From contig CM036762.1 in the NCBI GenBank assembly GCA_020796225.1, forward strand, positions 52,661,407 to 52,725,406: a stretch of 64,000 nt of DNA. The letters are read 5' to 3'. Positions within the stretch are counted from its first letter, which is position 1. Every line of letters starts with the position of its first letter. Origin of the DNA: Arion vulgaris. Taxonomy: Eukaryota > Mollusca > Gastropoda > Stylommatophora > Arionidae. Under the pieces are notes generated by a model. That model was not told where the DNA came from, searched no databases, and worked only from the letters and a program-made list of their open reading frames with translations. Below, one piece after another: positions 10,893 to 21,610 of this stretch. A program made the position numbers and the translations under genes.

Positions 10893-11138
10893 CTTCTTCT
10901 TTGCGTTCTTCTTTACGACCAATTTTAATCACTCTTTGTGATATGTTTGATCTTTGCCAAGAACGTGTATAGTTGCACATTGGTTTGGTAGGCCCCTAAA
11001 CCCATAGACTTCTACACGTTTATGACATGTGCATCCGATTTCATCAAACTCCTTAGTCGCCTCTTACGACATGCGTGGCAGGTAACAGTGGTTCTATTCT
11101 TTACACCCCAAATTTGGGCCCCGGTAACCACTCGGGTG
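10893..11138 (-). mobile_element. S1 SINE inserted in S5
   Basis: Full-length minus-strand S1. The flanking tgactttta / cgacttttta strings look like a decayed TSD. Confidence 0.9.
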
Positions 11139-11412
11139 TTACGACTTTTTAAAAATCTTTCTCATGAATTTTACCCCGCGGCTTTCCGTCGGCTCTTCTC
11201 GATTTTGAACTGCTAAGGGTTCTTTGACGTGCTCAACGTGAACACGTGGGCCTACATTTATTGTTCGTCTCCGAAAGGACTAGGAACTCGATCTCACCTA
11301 CACTGAGATCATGGATTGCAGGGAAAATATACCTTTTGTTCCACGTTGGAGCGAACCAAGTCCCTTTGGAATGAGAGGCGAGAACCTAACCTCTGCGCTA
11401 TAGAGCGCCCCC
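11139..11412 (-). mobile_element. S5 SINE, 5' part with tRNA-like head
   Basis: On the minus strand the head reads tatagcgcagaggttag (A-box-like, fitting TRGYNNARNGG) and ttggttcgctcc (B-box-like). The body contains gagttcctagtcctttcgg and gcagttcaaaatcgagaag. Confidence 0.78.
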
Positions 11413-11704
11413 CAAAGAGTCTAGTAAAAACCTGGTAAATTATTCCTCAAGTTACGAGAGAGAAGTGTTGAAAATACCAGACAAGTAAATAATCTTTTTT
11501 TTTAAGGGAGGTTGCTGGTCGATGTCACTAACTCATTTTTTCTCGCAGCAAAGTGCCTGCGTCGCGCGAATAAGCTGCATTTGATATTGGATTCAGATTT
11601 TCTGTCTTGTTGAATTCTTGCTACTTTTATGTTTTCCGAGAGCTTCAATGATCTAGCAAGATGTGTGTTCTTTCTTTTTGTACCAATATTAGTGTTTTAC
11701 TTTG
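11413..11704. other. no recognisable feature
   Basis: Short interval between S5 and the 56-bp array; nothing supported. Confidence 0.5.
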
Positions 11705-12130
11705 TTGAGCAGGAACTTCTATGGGATCTCTGTGGCTAAGTGGTTAAGCACTTTACCTTGTTGAGCAGGAACTTCTATGGGATCTCTGTGGCTAAGTGGT
11801 TAAGCACTTTACCTTGTTGAGCAGGAACTTCTATGGGATCTCTGTGGCTAAGTGGTTAATCACTTTACCTTGTTGAGCAGGAACTTCTATGGGATCTCTG
11901 TGGCTAAGTGGTTAAGCACTTTACCTTGTTGAACAGGAACTTCTATGGGATCTCTGTGGCTAAGTAGTTAAGCACTTTACCTTGTTGAGCAGGAACTTCT
12001 ATGGGATCTCTGTGGCTAAGTAGTTATGCACTTTACCTTGTTGAGCAGGAACTTCTATGGATCTCTGTACTAGTGGTTAAGCACTTTACCTTGTTGAGCA
12101 GGAACTTCTATGGGATCTCTGTGGCTAAGT
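11705..12130 (+). repeat. 56-bp tandem array built from an S4 head
   Basis: Units start ttgagcaggaacttctatgg at 11705, 11761, 11817, 11873 and so on: an exact 56-bp period for about 7.5 copies. Each unit contains tggctaagtggttaagc, which is the A-box region of the S4 SINE that follows. The repeat therefore amplified a polymerase III promoter element plus upstream flank. Confidence 0.93.
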
Positions 12131-12240
12131 GGTTAAGTGGCTAAGTGGTTAAGTGGTTAAGTGGCTAAGTGGTTAAGTGGTTAAGTGGCTAAGTGGTTAA
12201 GTTGTTAAGTGGTTAAGTGGTTAAGTGGTTAAACACTTTA
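12120..12240 (+). repeat. short-period array of the S4 A box
   Basis: Runs of aagtggttaagtggct with 8- and 16-bp steps, a second, finer amplification of the tggctaagtggttaag core at the start of the S4 copy. Confidence 0.9.
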
Positions 12241-12447
12241 CCTTGCGAATTGAAGGTCGTGTGTTCGAATCCAAACCGCGCCGTTCTGTTCACGACTGCA
12301 GTTTTGTCCAGAGACACCTAGAATTGTTGTTTGAGGTACGGAGTTCTTGCTATGTGTAATACTTCGGCAGGTGGCGTGCCATTTATGCGGAGAGGGGCTG
12401 AGCCATATTTTCTAAAACCCGATGCAATGAAGTCAATCCTTCGACTT
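12231..12447 (+). mobile_element. S4 tRNA-headed SINE
   Basis: Head: tggttaaacactttaccttg, then gtgttcgaatcc (B box). Body: cagagacacctagaattg, then gcaggtggcgtgcc and gcggagaggggc. The head resembles a tRNA with cttgtaa in the anticodon loop in the 51.8 kb copy (a Thr-TGT-like anticodon). Its 3' end was hit by S3. Confidence 0.82.
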
Positions 12448-12656
12448 TTTTTTTGTTTTCCGATCCAGAAGCACTTGAGCTTTTCAGCTCTTCGGCTCGG
12501 TGCCATGGACATCGTAACCCTTCGGTTCGGTGCCACGAACACTGTAAATCTGGGGAATCTGTGGCTTTTTCTGCCATCCCGCGGAATTGAACCCGCACAC
12601 ACAGAGGGATAGTCACCAGTAGTCCAACGCGCTACGAACACGCTGGGCAGAAGGGC
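12448..12656 (-). mobile_element. S3 SINE inserted in S4
   Basis: Flanked by a perfect 12-bp TSD, atccttcgactt, at 12436-12447 and 12657-12668. Head and body complete. Confidence 0.92.
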
Positions 12657-12920
12657 ATCCTTCGACTTAAAAACCCTTTAAACCCTTTCGACATTAAAAC
12701 AAGAAGAGATGATGTTACCCGTTTCGGATAGGAGAATGTAACTTTAACATAAACTTTTCGTATGAACATACACACGTTCTCAATAATTGTCTTATTGTCT
12801 TTGTTCAATGTACCATGATCATTCAGAGTCAGTGACTGGAAAGTCAGTGACTAGAGAGTCAATGATTGAAGAGTCGGATAGAGATTAGTTCACTGATTTT
12901 ATTGAGCATTTCCTGTCAGT

Positions 12921-13182
12921 GTGTCGACGGGACTCGCAAGGGAAGCAAAGAATAGTAACAATGCGAACTACAAGGCATGTCGTAAAATCTACTAAGGTAG
13001 AGGAATAGGAAAGCTACCCTAGTAAATAAAAAGCGTCCCAGAAATCGGATGTGCTGGTCTACTTGTAGGCGTATAACTGGTACAAGGTACAATCTCTCTT
13101 AGACTCGGATCATATACAAATCACAAAAAGTGGTTAACATTTGGTCGACATGGAGCGTTCGAAAAGGAATAAAATGAAGATT
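12921..13182 (+). mobile_element. S2 SINE
   Basis: Contains gcaaagaatagtaac, ctaccctagtaaataaaaag and ggagcgttcgaaaag. The conserved gtaagaggcgac box is mutated. Confidence 0.85.
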
Positions 13183-13188
13183 TAGCAT

Positions 13189-13446
13189 ATTCTTCTTCTT
13201 CTTCTTTGCGTTCGTTCTTTACGACCAATTTTAACCACTCTTTGTGATACGTTTTATCTTTGCCAAGAACGTGTATACGTTGCACATTGGTTTGGTAGGC
13301 CCTAAACACACAGACTGTTACACGTTTAGGACATGTGCATCCGATTTCAGCCAAACCTCCTTAGTCACCTCTTACGATATGCGTGGCAGGTAACAGTGGT
13401 TCTATTCTTTACACCCCAAATTTGAGCCCCGGTAACCACTCGGGCG
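13189..13446 (-). mobile_element. S1 SINE, full length
   Basis: Complete minus copy ending ccactcgggcg; tail-to-tail with the preceding S2 copy. Confidence 0.92.
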
Positions 13447-13558
13447 TTAACATATTCAAACAGGTATTTAAGTATGAAAGAAAGTGAAGACATTATAAAA
13501 GTGAGAAAGAAACAAGTTACAAGACTGAACAATCAAGCAGAAGAAAGAGATATTTATA

Positions 13559-13815
13559 CAGGGTGTTCAACTTAAAAGCAGCCCCTGTGATAAATATAAA
13601 TTTGCCAGGTACGCATTGCATCTCGTCTATTTACTATTTAAGCCGGTTCTGACTAGCTTGTCCTACGTCACATTTGTTTATCGCCCCTTTCCGCACTACA
13701 ATTACACACCATCACACAACCTTGACCTATACTACGTCATAACTGAACCTTCTCATTCCATACATATATGCCAGATTAGCTCCATTCACGGGCTGCTTTT
13801 AAGTTGAACACCCTG
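13559..13815. mobile_element. M2 TA-flanked MITE, 257 bp
   Basis: Terminal inverted repeats start cagggtgttcaacttaaaag on the left, with its complement ending at 13815 on the right, and TA on both sides. The TA target and cagggtgttcaa end are typical of IS630/Tc1/mariner-type non-autonomous elements. An inverted copy of the same length lies at 52497. Confidence 0.85.
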
Positions 13816-13853
13816 TATATCTAAAAATGGATTAATAAATCAAAACCAACATA

Positions 13854-14013
13854 TTTTTTCCCCGATCCAGAAGCACTTGAGCTGAAAGCTCTTCGGCTCG
13901 GTGCCACGAACACCGTAAATCTGGGGAACCTGTAGATTTTCTGCCAGTCCGCGGAGTTGAACCCGCACTCACAGAGTGCTTGTCACACCGTTGTCCAGCG
14001 CGCTACGAACACG
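13854..14013 (-). mobile_element. S3 SINE with internal deletion
   Basis: Lacks the block between the two ggcaccg... motifs (about 30 bases); the two near-identical motifs probably recombined. Confidence 0.85.
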
Positions 14014-14204
14014 CTAGTAATAGATTGATGTATAAGAAGAATAAGAGAAAGCAGAAGATGGATTCGATGACGAAGATTGCTATGTTTCTATTGAAATGAA
14101 ACTTTGGGAAACTGAGGGAAACTTTCAGAAATGGACAGGTTACAGTCTGGCAGTGTGCAACACCAAGGCGAAAGACAGAGGATGCTGGAGATTCATTTAC
14201 AGCC

Positions 14205-15245
14205 AACCTTCGATGTGGAGACGGCACCTGATGATGATGATGATTGAAATGAAACAGAAACAACACACATTATTTCGCCTCAGAGCAAGATACCACCAGC
14301 TCACAGCCAACTCTAGATAACTAGGCCAGACAACTGACGGGGATTCCTAGATTAGAAAAGGGGGATGTAAATTACAGATGTTTGATCAAACACTGCACGG
14401 TTTTTTTTGTGTGCAATTGTACTACATTCTTTGAGTCTATGGTTATTTATTGGTAAAAATATTCATAATATTGATATTCCTTATTTTTAAACTTAACATG
14501 TTGCATAATATAACTTGATTTAACATTTGTGTTGATTTCTAAATGAATTCGTCTATATACATCAATACTGGAATGTGAGGTCACGTGGTGTAGTTATGGT
14601 CTGATTTCCCATAATTCTTACCTGGGTCCGAAGGCCCATAAGTTTATAGTTGGCTCTGGCAGGTTCAATCATCACATGCACAGATTAAAGCCTGCTCAGA
14701 CTGCACACTATGCACGTCAGATTGAAACACAAACTCCAGAGCATATTTGCAGTCTTGTCCTTCATACATACTGTCGTTGCGACTGAATGTGGTACCGCTT
14801 TGTAGGGTGAAGTAGGACAGATGGGATAGAGCCAACAATAAAATTATGGGTCTGCGGACTCGGGTAAGAATTATGAGAAATTAGACCACAATTACATGAC
14901 CTCGAATTCCAGTATTGTTGTATATAGACGAATTCATTTTAAAATCAACACAAAATGCTAAATCGAAGTTATATTATGCAACAAGTTAAGTTTAACAATA
15001 AGGAATATCAATATTATGAATATTTTCACCAATAAATAACCATAGACTCATAGAATTGAGTAAAATTGCACAAAAGCTTGCAGTGTTCTATCAAACATAT
15101 ATATTTTCCAGCCCTCTTCTCTGATCTAGGTCAGGATTCCCAATCAGTTGTCTGGCCTAGTTATCTAGAGTTGGCTGTGGGTGGGAAGAGCGCCTGTGGA
15201 ATTTAATGACCACATGACTAGTGCCGTCGCCGCGAAGCTGTTCAG
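14205..15245. mobile_element. long inverted-repeat (foldback) element
   Basis: Left arm about 14300-14680 and right arm about 14822-15183 are reverse complements over more than 330 bases. They share cagccaactctagataac, gagtctatggttatttattg, aatattcataatattgata and gaattcgtctatata. A spacer of about 140 bases separates them. Weaker similarity extends the arms to about 14205 and 15245. No reading frame of interest is inside. Confidence 0.85.
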
Positions 15246-15284
15246 GTTGGGATTTTTCATTTATGCCCACAATAGAAAATATAA

Positions 15285-15365
15285 TTGACCTTACCGTGAA
15301 TTGAACACATGTCTCCTGCATGTGAGCTGCGCTCTAATCTATCGGCCAGTCGTTCCACTGGACAT
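15285..15365 (-). other. tRNA-like SINE head
   Basis: The reverse complement has an A-box-like tagattagagcgcagc, a short anticodon-like hairpin and a B-box-like tgttcaattcac. It is degenerate and followed by repeat sequence, so it is called a SINE head and not a tRNA gene. Confidence 0.4.
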
Positions 15366-15499
15366 ATAATAATATCCTTCATACATTCACCAACGACACG
15401 AAACATGGTCCCATGAACGATGATTACAGATTAAGATATGTGTAACACACAAAGAGACCTCAGACTGACTTGAAGTTTCATAGTGACAACACATCTCAT

Positions 15500-16385
15500 G
15501 GTTTAGACATGGAGCATACAAAACCTATCTTGGCTAATGCGCATGTTAGAGTCGTTGCAGGGCGAAGTGGTGCGCACAACTACTTCTAGTCGCCCGAGTG
15601 GCTACCGGGGCCCAAATTTGGGGTGTAAAGAATAGAACCACTGTTATCTGCCACGTATGTCGTAAGAGGTGACTAAAGAGGTTTGGCTGATATCGGATGC
15701 ATGTGTCCTAAACGTGTAGAAGTCTATGCGTTTAGGGCCTATAAACAATGCAACGTATACACGTTCTTGGCAAAGATCAGACATATCACAAAAAGTGATT
15801 TAAATTGGTCGTAAAGAACGAACGCAAAGAGGAAGACTACTTCTAGTATGAGGATGGAGGTTGAGGCCGTTACTGCTGCACCCCATTTGCTCTCTGGAAC
15901 TCCGTTTACTGGAACCGTTATTGAATCTGACTCTCAGTCAATGCTTCACAAGATCCAAAAGGACAGGTATCGATATGAGTGGATTTCGTCTATAGAAGTT
16001 TCTAACCTCCAGCGGCTTACGTGGATCTACTGTCCTGGGCATGCAGGTGTTTACGGTAATGAGAGAGCGGACAAGCTTGCATTAGCAGCATCGATTGTTG
16101 GGGAGTTATAGATGGATAAAGGGATATTCTTCGGTCTCTTCGCGACTGCCTGTTGGATGAAGACACTAAAATAGATGTTGTATCGATTCAACGATTTGAA
16201 CAGTTTGGAGTTACCCGTTGTACACGTAGAACTGGATGCCTGAGGAGTAGAGTGAGGAGTGTGTTTAATCAGCGAGTCACGGGAACCATCAGTGTGTATA
16301 CTCTTCGATATCTGTCAAGGGGAGACTGAGCACCTATGGGTCTTCCCGAAGTGCAATGACGCCAGTCTAGTAACCAATAATAAAT
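15500..16385 (+). mobile_element. LR LINE with RNase H, interrupted by S1
   Basis: After the S1 insertion the frame from 15848 reads MRMEVEAVTAA, ESDSQSM and YCPGHAGVYGNERADKLA. These are RNase H motifs, including the last catalytic HAG..GNERAD segment, as found at the end of I/Jockey/R1-type LINE proteins. The frame then breaks; the following sequence matches 63169-63480. This is a dead fragment. Confidence 0.75.
15591..15835 (+). mobile_element. S1 SINE inserted in LR
   Basis: A perfect 12-bp TSD, actacttctagt, at 15579-15590 and 15836-15847 brackets the copy. Removing it joins the threonine/serine codons before it to the RNase H frame after it. Confidence 0.93.
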
Positions 16386-16858
16386 AACAAAACCGATCGC
16401 AAAAAAAAGAAGAAGAAATTAAACAAGAAGTAAAACATTTAATATTTGTTCACTAATATATATTTTGTTGATGAATAAGCATTGCGAACAAAACACAAAG
16501 CAATACATATTTTTTTTTTAACCGGAAGAAGGGGGATTTCAATAATAAACAGAGCCAAGTGTTCACATCATACAAATGATAGAGAGACACGTTAACTGAA
16601 AAATATAAATACACAGATAAAAGTGGCATCAAACTAACCGGTCTAACGTGTATATAAACGAAGTTACACAGAGTCAAGCTTTCACAGCGGCAAACATGAG
16701 CTAAAGTTACATGAAATAAGAAATCTGTTACCTCAATACATAAATTAATTGATAAAGAGAACAATGAGAATATGTGTTAATTTGAGAGTGGGCATTGAAG
16801 AATGGCAGGATTCGCACAGACAGAATAATGTTACAGTAATGTATGATAGAAAGAGAGT
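16386..16858. other. AT-rich interval without recognised feature
   Basis: A 103-codon minus-strand open frame at 16453-16764 has no motif and no splice context and is not called. Confidence 0.5.
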
Positions 16859-17238
16859 GGTCTCTGTGTCGTAGAGGTTAAGTGTTAGCCTCTCGTGACT
16901 AAGGTATTCGGTTCACACCCTCGTGGAGCAATCTGGATATTTTTCTAGAGATCCTGGATCTCAGTGTAGGGCTAGTTCCTAGTCCTATCGGAAACGGACG
17001 ATAAAACATAGACACCGTGTTTAATTTGAACACGTAAAAGAACACTTCGCAGTTCAAATCGTGAATAGCAGACTGGAAAGCCGCTGCCCGGGTAAAATTT
17101 CTTGGAAAAGATTAAAAATAAAATTTATGCAAAATATCTTTATCTTTTAAGTTACATCGGGACCTCGCCGGTGCTACGGAGTTCCTTCACTGCAGCTGAG
17201 ATCTTATTGTGTAAGAAAGAGATCGGAGCACACATGGT
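16859..17238 (+). mobile_element. S5 SINE
   Basis: Head: gtgtcgtagaggttaag and ggttcacaccctcg. Body: cctagtcctatcgg, ctacggagttccttcactgc and gatcggagcacacatgg. Confidence 0.8.
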
Positions 17239-17263
17239 ACGGTGATGCTTTAACAAATTTGAC

Positions 17264-17470
17264 GCCCGTCTGCCCAGCGTGTTCGTAGCGCGATGGACTA
17301 CGGTGACTATCCTCTGTGTGTACGGGTTCAAATCCGTGGGATGGCAGAAAAAGCCACAGATTCCCCAGATTTACGGTGTTCGTGGCACGAACCGAAGGGT
17401 TACGATGTCCATGGCACCGAACCGAAGAGCTGAAAAGCTCAAGTGCTTCTGGATCAGAAAAAAATTTTAA
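17264..17470 (+). mobile_element. S3 SINE with TSD
   Basis: TSD aaatttgac at 17255-17263 and 17471-17479. The homologous repeat at 19.6 kb reads gctttaacaaatttgacac without the insertion and acts as an empty-site paralogue. Confidence 0.9.
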
Positions 17471-17762
17471 AAATTTGACACGCATTGAGGATACAATCTC
17501 CAGTTGTAAATCTCTTACACATCTTCAGAATATCACTATATAATGACACACAAGTTTAAATACATCAAAGTTGTATCTGTAATTTATCGCTCTGTTTTCA
17601 TTGTTAGCTCCATGCGAACGTAAAATACAATAACAATCGTGGCATATCCTCGTGACAATCATTGAAGTGCAAGGATGATTGTTATATCTATCAATCAATT
17701 CGAAAAATAAATAAGAATAAAGAAAAAAACAGAAATGCTGACAAGTTTAACGGGAAACAAGA

Positions 17763-17951
17763 AATACTACATATGGTACAATACTACATATGGTACAATA
17801 CTACATATGGTACAATACTACATATGGTACAATACTACATATGGTACAATACTACACATGGTACAATACTACATATGGTACAATCTACATATGGTACAAT
17901 CTACATATGGTACAATACTACATATGGTACAATACTACATATGGTACAATG
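17763..17951. repeat. 17-bp minisatellite
   Basis: Eleven or so units of atactacatatggtaca; two units lack an internal tac and are 14 bp. Confidence 0.95.
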
Positions 17952-17954
17952 AGA

Positions 17955-18200
17955 TCTCCTTCGAGTTTATTCTTTACTACCAATATTAATCACTCTTTGT
18001 GATATGTTTCATCTTTGCCAAGAACGTGTATACGTTGCACATTGGTTTGTAGGCCCCTAAACGCATAGACTTCTACACGTTTAGGACACATCATCCGATT
18101 TCTACCAAACCTCCTTAGTCGCCTTTTACGACATGCCTCGCAGGTAACAGTGGTTCTATTCTTTGCACCCAAATTTGGGCCCCTGTAACCACTGAGGCGG
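17955..18200 (-). mobile_element. S1 SINE
   Basis: Nearly complete. Its tail is degraded (tctccttcgag) where it meets the 17-bp array. Confidence 0.88.
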
Positions 18201-18362
18201 AACAATGCGATAGAGGCATACGTTTAATGCTAACAAGGAATGGAAATGTAAATAAGGAAATCAGAAGAGAAACAAAGATAATTTATACACAAACTTGAAC
18301 AATTTCAAGACATTATGGAATAGAGCAAATAGTACAACAAAGATCAGAATACTAAGAAAATA

Positions 18363-18613
18363 TGCTCGAGTGGTTATCGGGGTCCAAAATTTGGGGTGTA
18401 AAGAACGGAACCACTGTTACCTGCCACGCATGTCGTAAGAGGCGAATATGGAGGTTTGGCTGAAATCGGATGCACATGTCCTAAACATGTAGAAATCTAT
18501 GCGTTTAGGGGCCTACCAAACCAATGTGCAACGTAAACACGTTCTTGGTAAAGATCAGACATATCACAAAGAGTGATTAAAATTGGTCGTAAAGAACGAA
18601 CACAAAGAAGAAG
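18363..18613 (+). mobile_element. S1 SINE with TSD
   Basis: Perfect 12-bp TSD actaagaaaata at 18351-18362 and 18614-18625. Confidence 0.94.
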
Positions 18614-18882
18614 ACTAAGAAAATACATATTCACTGTAGAAACTTATAGATGCGAGCGTAATTTAACAAAGTAGTGGAAAAGATTACATGTGCATGCGAA
18701 TAGAAGTGTTACAGAAGAGTTCTCCGTATATCACGGACAGCGAAGAGAACAAATAGACCTTTCAATAAAAAACTCAAAATCAAAGAAAATTGAGTAATGC
18801 TTCAAATAAGACTGAGAAAATTGAAGTATTTTTAACATTTAAAGAGATGCGAAGGGTTGGAGAAGATCATTATGGATGGGGA

Positions 18883-19310
18883 TAGTGGCGGCTCGTCATT
18901 AAGGGCCAGTGGGGCCAGGCCCCACCAAAAATAATGGGTAACGTGTATTTATTAGTTAATAAACTAAAATATAACATAACCCAAAGCCATGATTTTTCTC
19001 GAAAATTTGAGTCTGGCCCCACCAACTTCTTCTTCTTCTTTGCGTTCGTTCTTTACGACCAATTTTAATCACTCTTTGTGATCTGTTTGATCTTTGCCAA
19101 GAACGTGTATACGTTGCACATTGGTTTGGTAGGCCCCTAAACGCATATATTTCTACACGTTTAGGACATCTGATTTCAGCCAAACCTCCTTAGTCGCCTC
19201 TTACGACATGCGGGGCAGGTAACAGTGGTTCTATTCTTTACACCCCAAATTTGGGCTCCGGTAACCACTCGGGCGGCCCCACCAACAAAAAGGATCACGA
19301 GCCGCCACTG
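18883..19310 (+). mobile_element. M1 MITE inserted in LC
   Basis: Ends tagtggcggctcgtc and its inverse gagccgccactg; the flanking 8-mers gatgggga and gatagggg match at 6 of 8 positions. It contains an S1 insertion. Confidence 0.85.
19027..19275 (-). mobile_element. S1 SINE inserted in M1
   Basis: Perfect 11-bp TSD gccccaccaac at 19016-19026 and 19276-19286. It is the youngest layer of the nest. Confidence 0.94.
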
Positions 19311-19609
19311 GATAGGGGCATACTTGTCAAGAGAAGAAGAGGAAGACCGCGTAGAAGATGGATTCATGATGTACCTGATGATTTGAGCACGACGTCTGCA
19401 GAGACGGGATATCTGGTCTACGGGATCTCACTCTATGAGAGAGAAACAAATTCCGAAGGACTGTTAGAGTGACAAAGCTCTACTTAGGACAAACTATTTG
19501 ATGATGCTACATCACTGAAAATGTTCTTTGCTAATTCGTAACAAATTCTTTTTTAAAAAACAACACAGTCGTGTTATAAACAAAATAGAGTGAATCTAGT
19601 GACCTTTAA

Positions 19610-19735
19610 CATGTTAGACACGGTGAGGCTTTAACAAATTTGACACTTCATCTTTAGACTTTCACTAATTACATACACGTTGAAATATTTCAAAGTCGCA
19701 TCTGTGTTTTTTTGGCTCTGTTGTCATTGTTATTT
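19610..19735 (+). mobile_element. S5-linked repeat tail
   Basis: Matches the sequence flanking S3 at 17.24-17.61 kb (ggtgaggctttaacaaatt, aaagtcgcatctgt, tgtcattgtta). Confidence 0.55.
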
Positions 19736-20125
19736 CCTTCCTTCCTTCCTTTCGTTCGCTTGAAATATGTCTATATATTCAATATTGTCTCTTGTATGAA
19801 CTTCACTGTCTTTTGTAGCTTACACAGAGGTCCGTATAGTTTTCTGTCGAGTGTTGTTTCGTTAGGCCAGTGAGTTTGCCTCAGTGTATCCTATTCGGGC
19901 AGTCTTGAAGTATGTGCTCTGCAGTCTGGTGTGCCTGTCCACATGTACACATGGTTGAATTGGCAATCTTGAATTGTGTATACATGTGGCTGCGGAGCCG
20001 ATTGTGTCCTGTTCTAAGGCGCAGAATGACAACTTGTTCCAATCTGCTCATATTATAGTAATCGTCTTGTGTTGGTATTTGTGGCTTTCTCATTGATTTA
20101 GTCATCCTTTTCTTTTGATTGTTAT
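19736..20125 (-). mobile_element. LE LINE C-terminal fragment
   Basis: The minus frame 20234-19881 reads HNRLRSHMY, MCTCGQ.HQTAEHILQDCP. This is the C-terminal CxC..H..C zinc-knuckle-like motif common downstream of RNase H in LINEs of the I/Jockey group. The 3' side has ttccttcctttcgttcgc. Confidence 0.78.
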
Positions 20126-20147
20126 TTCCCTTTGACAGAGACAAAAA

Positions 20148-20385
20148 TAAAACAATTGTGGCATATCCTGTAAATGACTTCGCCATCAACCACAGTAAAC
20201 GACTCGTCAATTTTTCTAGGCACCACTTATACATTCAATAGTTTGCCATTCCTTTCTGAAAGGTGAGGTCTATTTTTACCGTTCGTATAAATCCACACCG
20301 AACAAATTTGCTTGCAAACTGTCGAACGCAGAATTTGAACCAAGTACGATTGGGTTGTTATAGCCCTTCCAGAACTTGGCTCCAA
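20148..20385 (-). mobile_element. S6 SINE
   Basis: Body as in the 8.0 kb copy. The upstream part includes a possible B box (complement ggttcaaattc). Confidence 0.65.
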
Positions 20386-20645
20386 TGACAACAGTCTTGA
20401 AAATGCCCTGTTCTGTGCAAGTTGACCGGCGTCAGCAGCAGTCACTCTTAGATCGTTAATGACATCTTAAACTTATCGTTGTTTAGGTCTTCCTCTCATT
20501 CTTCTTCCAGGCCCCATTCCCTTCAAAATTATCTTCTTTAGGTACTCATGTGATTTGTTGTTTCCGAAATATTTAATTTCCTTGATGTTATGTTCTTTAA
20601 TAGCCAACTCTCCTTAATATCAAGTTGTTGCAGAACAGAAGCATT
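20386..20645 (-). mobile_element. LINE C-terminal fragment
   Basis: The minus strand gives GRPKQR, then DLRVTAADAGQLAQNRAFSR, a basic Arg-rich segment followed by a helical tail as in CR1-like LINE C-termini. Dead fragment. Confidence 0.5.
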
Positions 20646-20812
20646 TGTTTAATTTCTCTCTCCATGATATTGAACAATACAGTTACCTAATGAGGGAGAA
20701 ATAATTCGAAATATATCAAATACCGGAAGAAAATATTTAAAAAACAACTTTATGAGAATAAAGAAGTGAAGCAGGTAGCTGGCGAAAAGGTTGTGAATGA
20801 GAACGTTTGAGC

Positions 20813-21064
20813 CGCCTGAGTGGTTACCGGGGCCCAAATTTGGGGTGTAAAGAATAGAACCACTGTTACCTGCCACGCATGTCGTAAGAGGGGACTAAGA
20901 AAGTTTGGCTGAAATCGGATTCATGTGTCCTAAACGTGTAGAAGTCTATGCGTTTAGGGACTTACCGAACCAGTGTGCAACGTCTACACGTTCTTAGCAA
21001 AGATCAAACATATCACAAAGAGTGATTAAAATTGGTTGTAAAGAACGAACGCAAAGAAGAATAC
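20813..21064 (+). mobile_element. S1 SINE with TSD
   Basis: Perfect 12-bp TSD gaacgtttgagc at 20801-20812 and 21065-21076. Confidence 0.94.
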
Positions 21065-21076
21065 GAACGTTTGAGC

Positions 21077-21605
21077 ATATAAATACATAATAAAATAAAT
21101 GAGAAAATAGGTAATATAAAAAAATTACCTTAGAATAAATCTAAATATGGAAATGAAAAATATGAGAGAGCAAAGAAACTATGTCGAAAGTAGAAAAGCG
21201 GAACATAGAAAGCTGTCGCTGGCTGCTTCACGTTCACTGACCCACTGACCTTACGTGTGAGCTCCACCCCTGCATTTCCCACAGAGACTGTGAGTGCTGA
21301 AGTGGCAGAAAATCTGCGAGTGAGCAAGATAGAGACCTTCTCAAAGAGAGCAATATAGGTCAGTTCTTGGCTTCCTTCCGCCTCTTATACTTTCCAGACA
21401 CAAGATGGGGGCCCTCATAGTTTTTGTTGTTAGATATCTTATTCCATTCTGGTGTTCTGCAAACTTAATTAACTACATTGATTGCCAGTAAAGGTGGTCG
21501 TTTGACGAACTTGCTTATAATTATGCTCACAATAGTGATGACGTTCTCGACAATAATGATGACGTTTTCAGCAATAATGATTACGTTCTTTTGTTCGTCT
21601 GAAAT
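21077..21605. other. no recognisable feature
   Basis: Three diverged copies of a 28-bp phrase around caataatgatgacgtt lie at about 21515-21592. No gene is supported. Confidence 0.5.
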
Positions 21606-21610
21606 ATTGT

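Larger units (their letters stand above)
18640..19510 (+). mobile_element. LC LINE 3' fragment (host of nest)
   Basis: Matches the LC copies at 33.6 and 37.8 kb: agaacaaatagacctttc, gttggagaagatcatta, gaagaagaggaagaccgcg and gagagagaaacaaattccg. The peptide signature is RRRGRPRRRW followed by MTAAET. It is split by the M1 insertion at 18883-19310. Confidence 0.8.

Noticed and set aside
12318..12641. Recurring 60-107 codon frames of the FVARWTT...RRAEKLKCFW type
   Set aside because: They are translations of the S3 SINE; the same peptides appear on both strands at each S3 copy.
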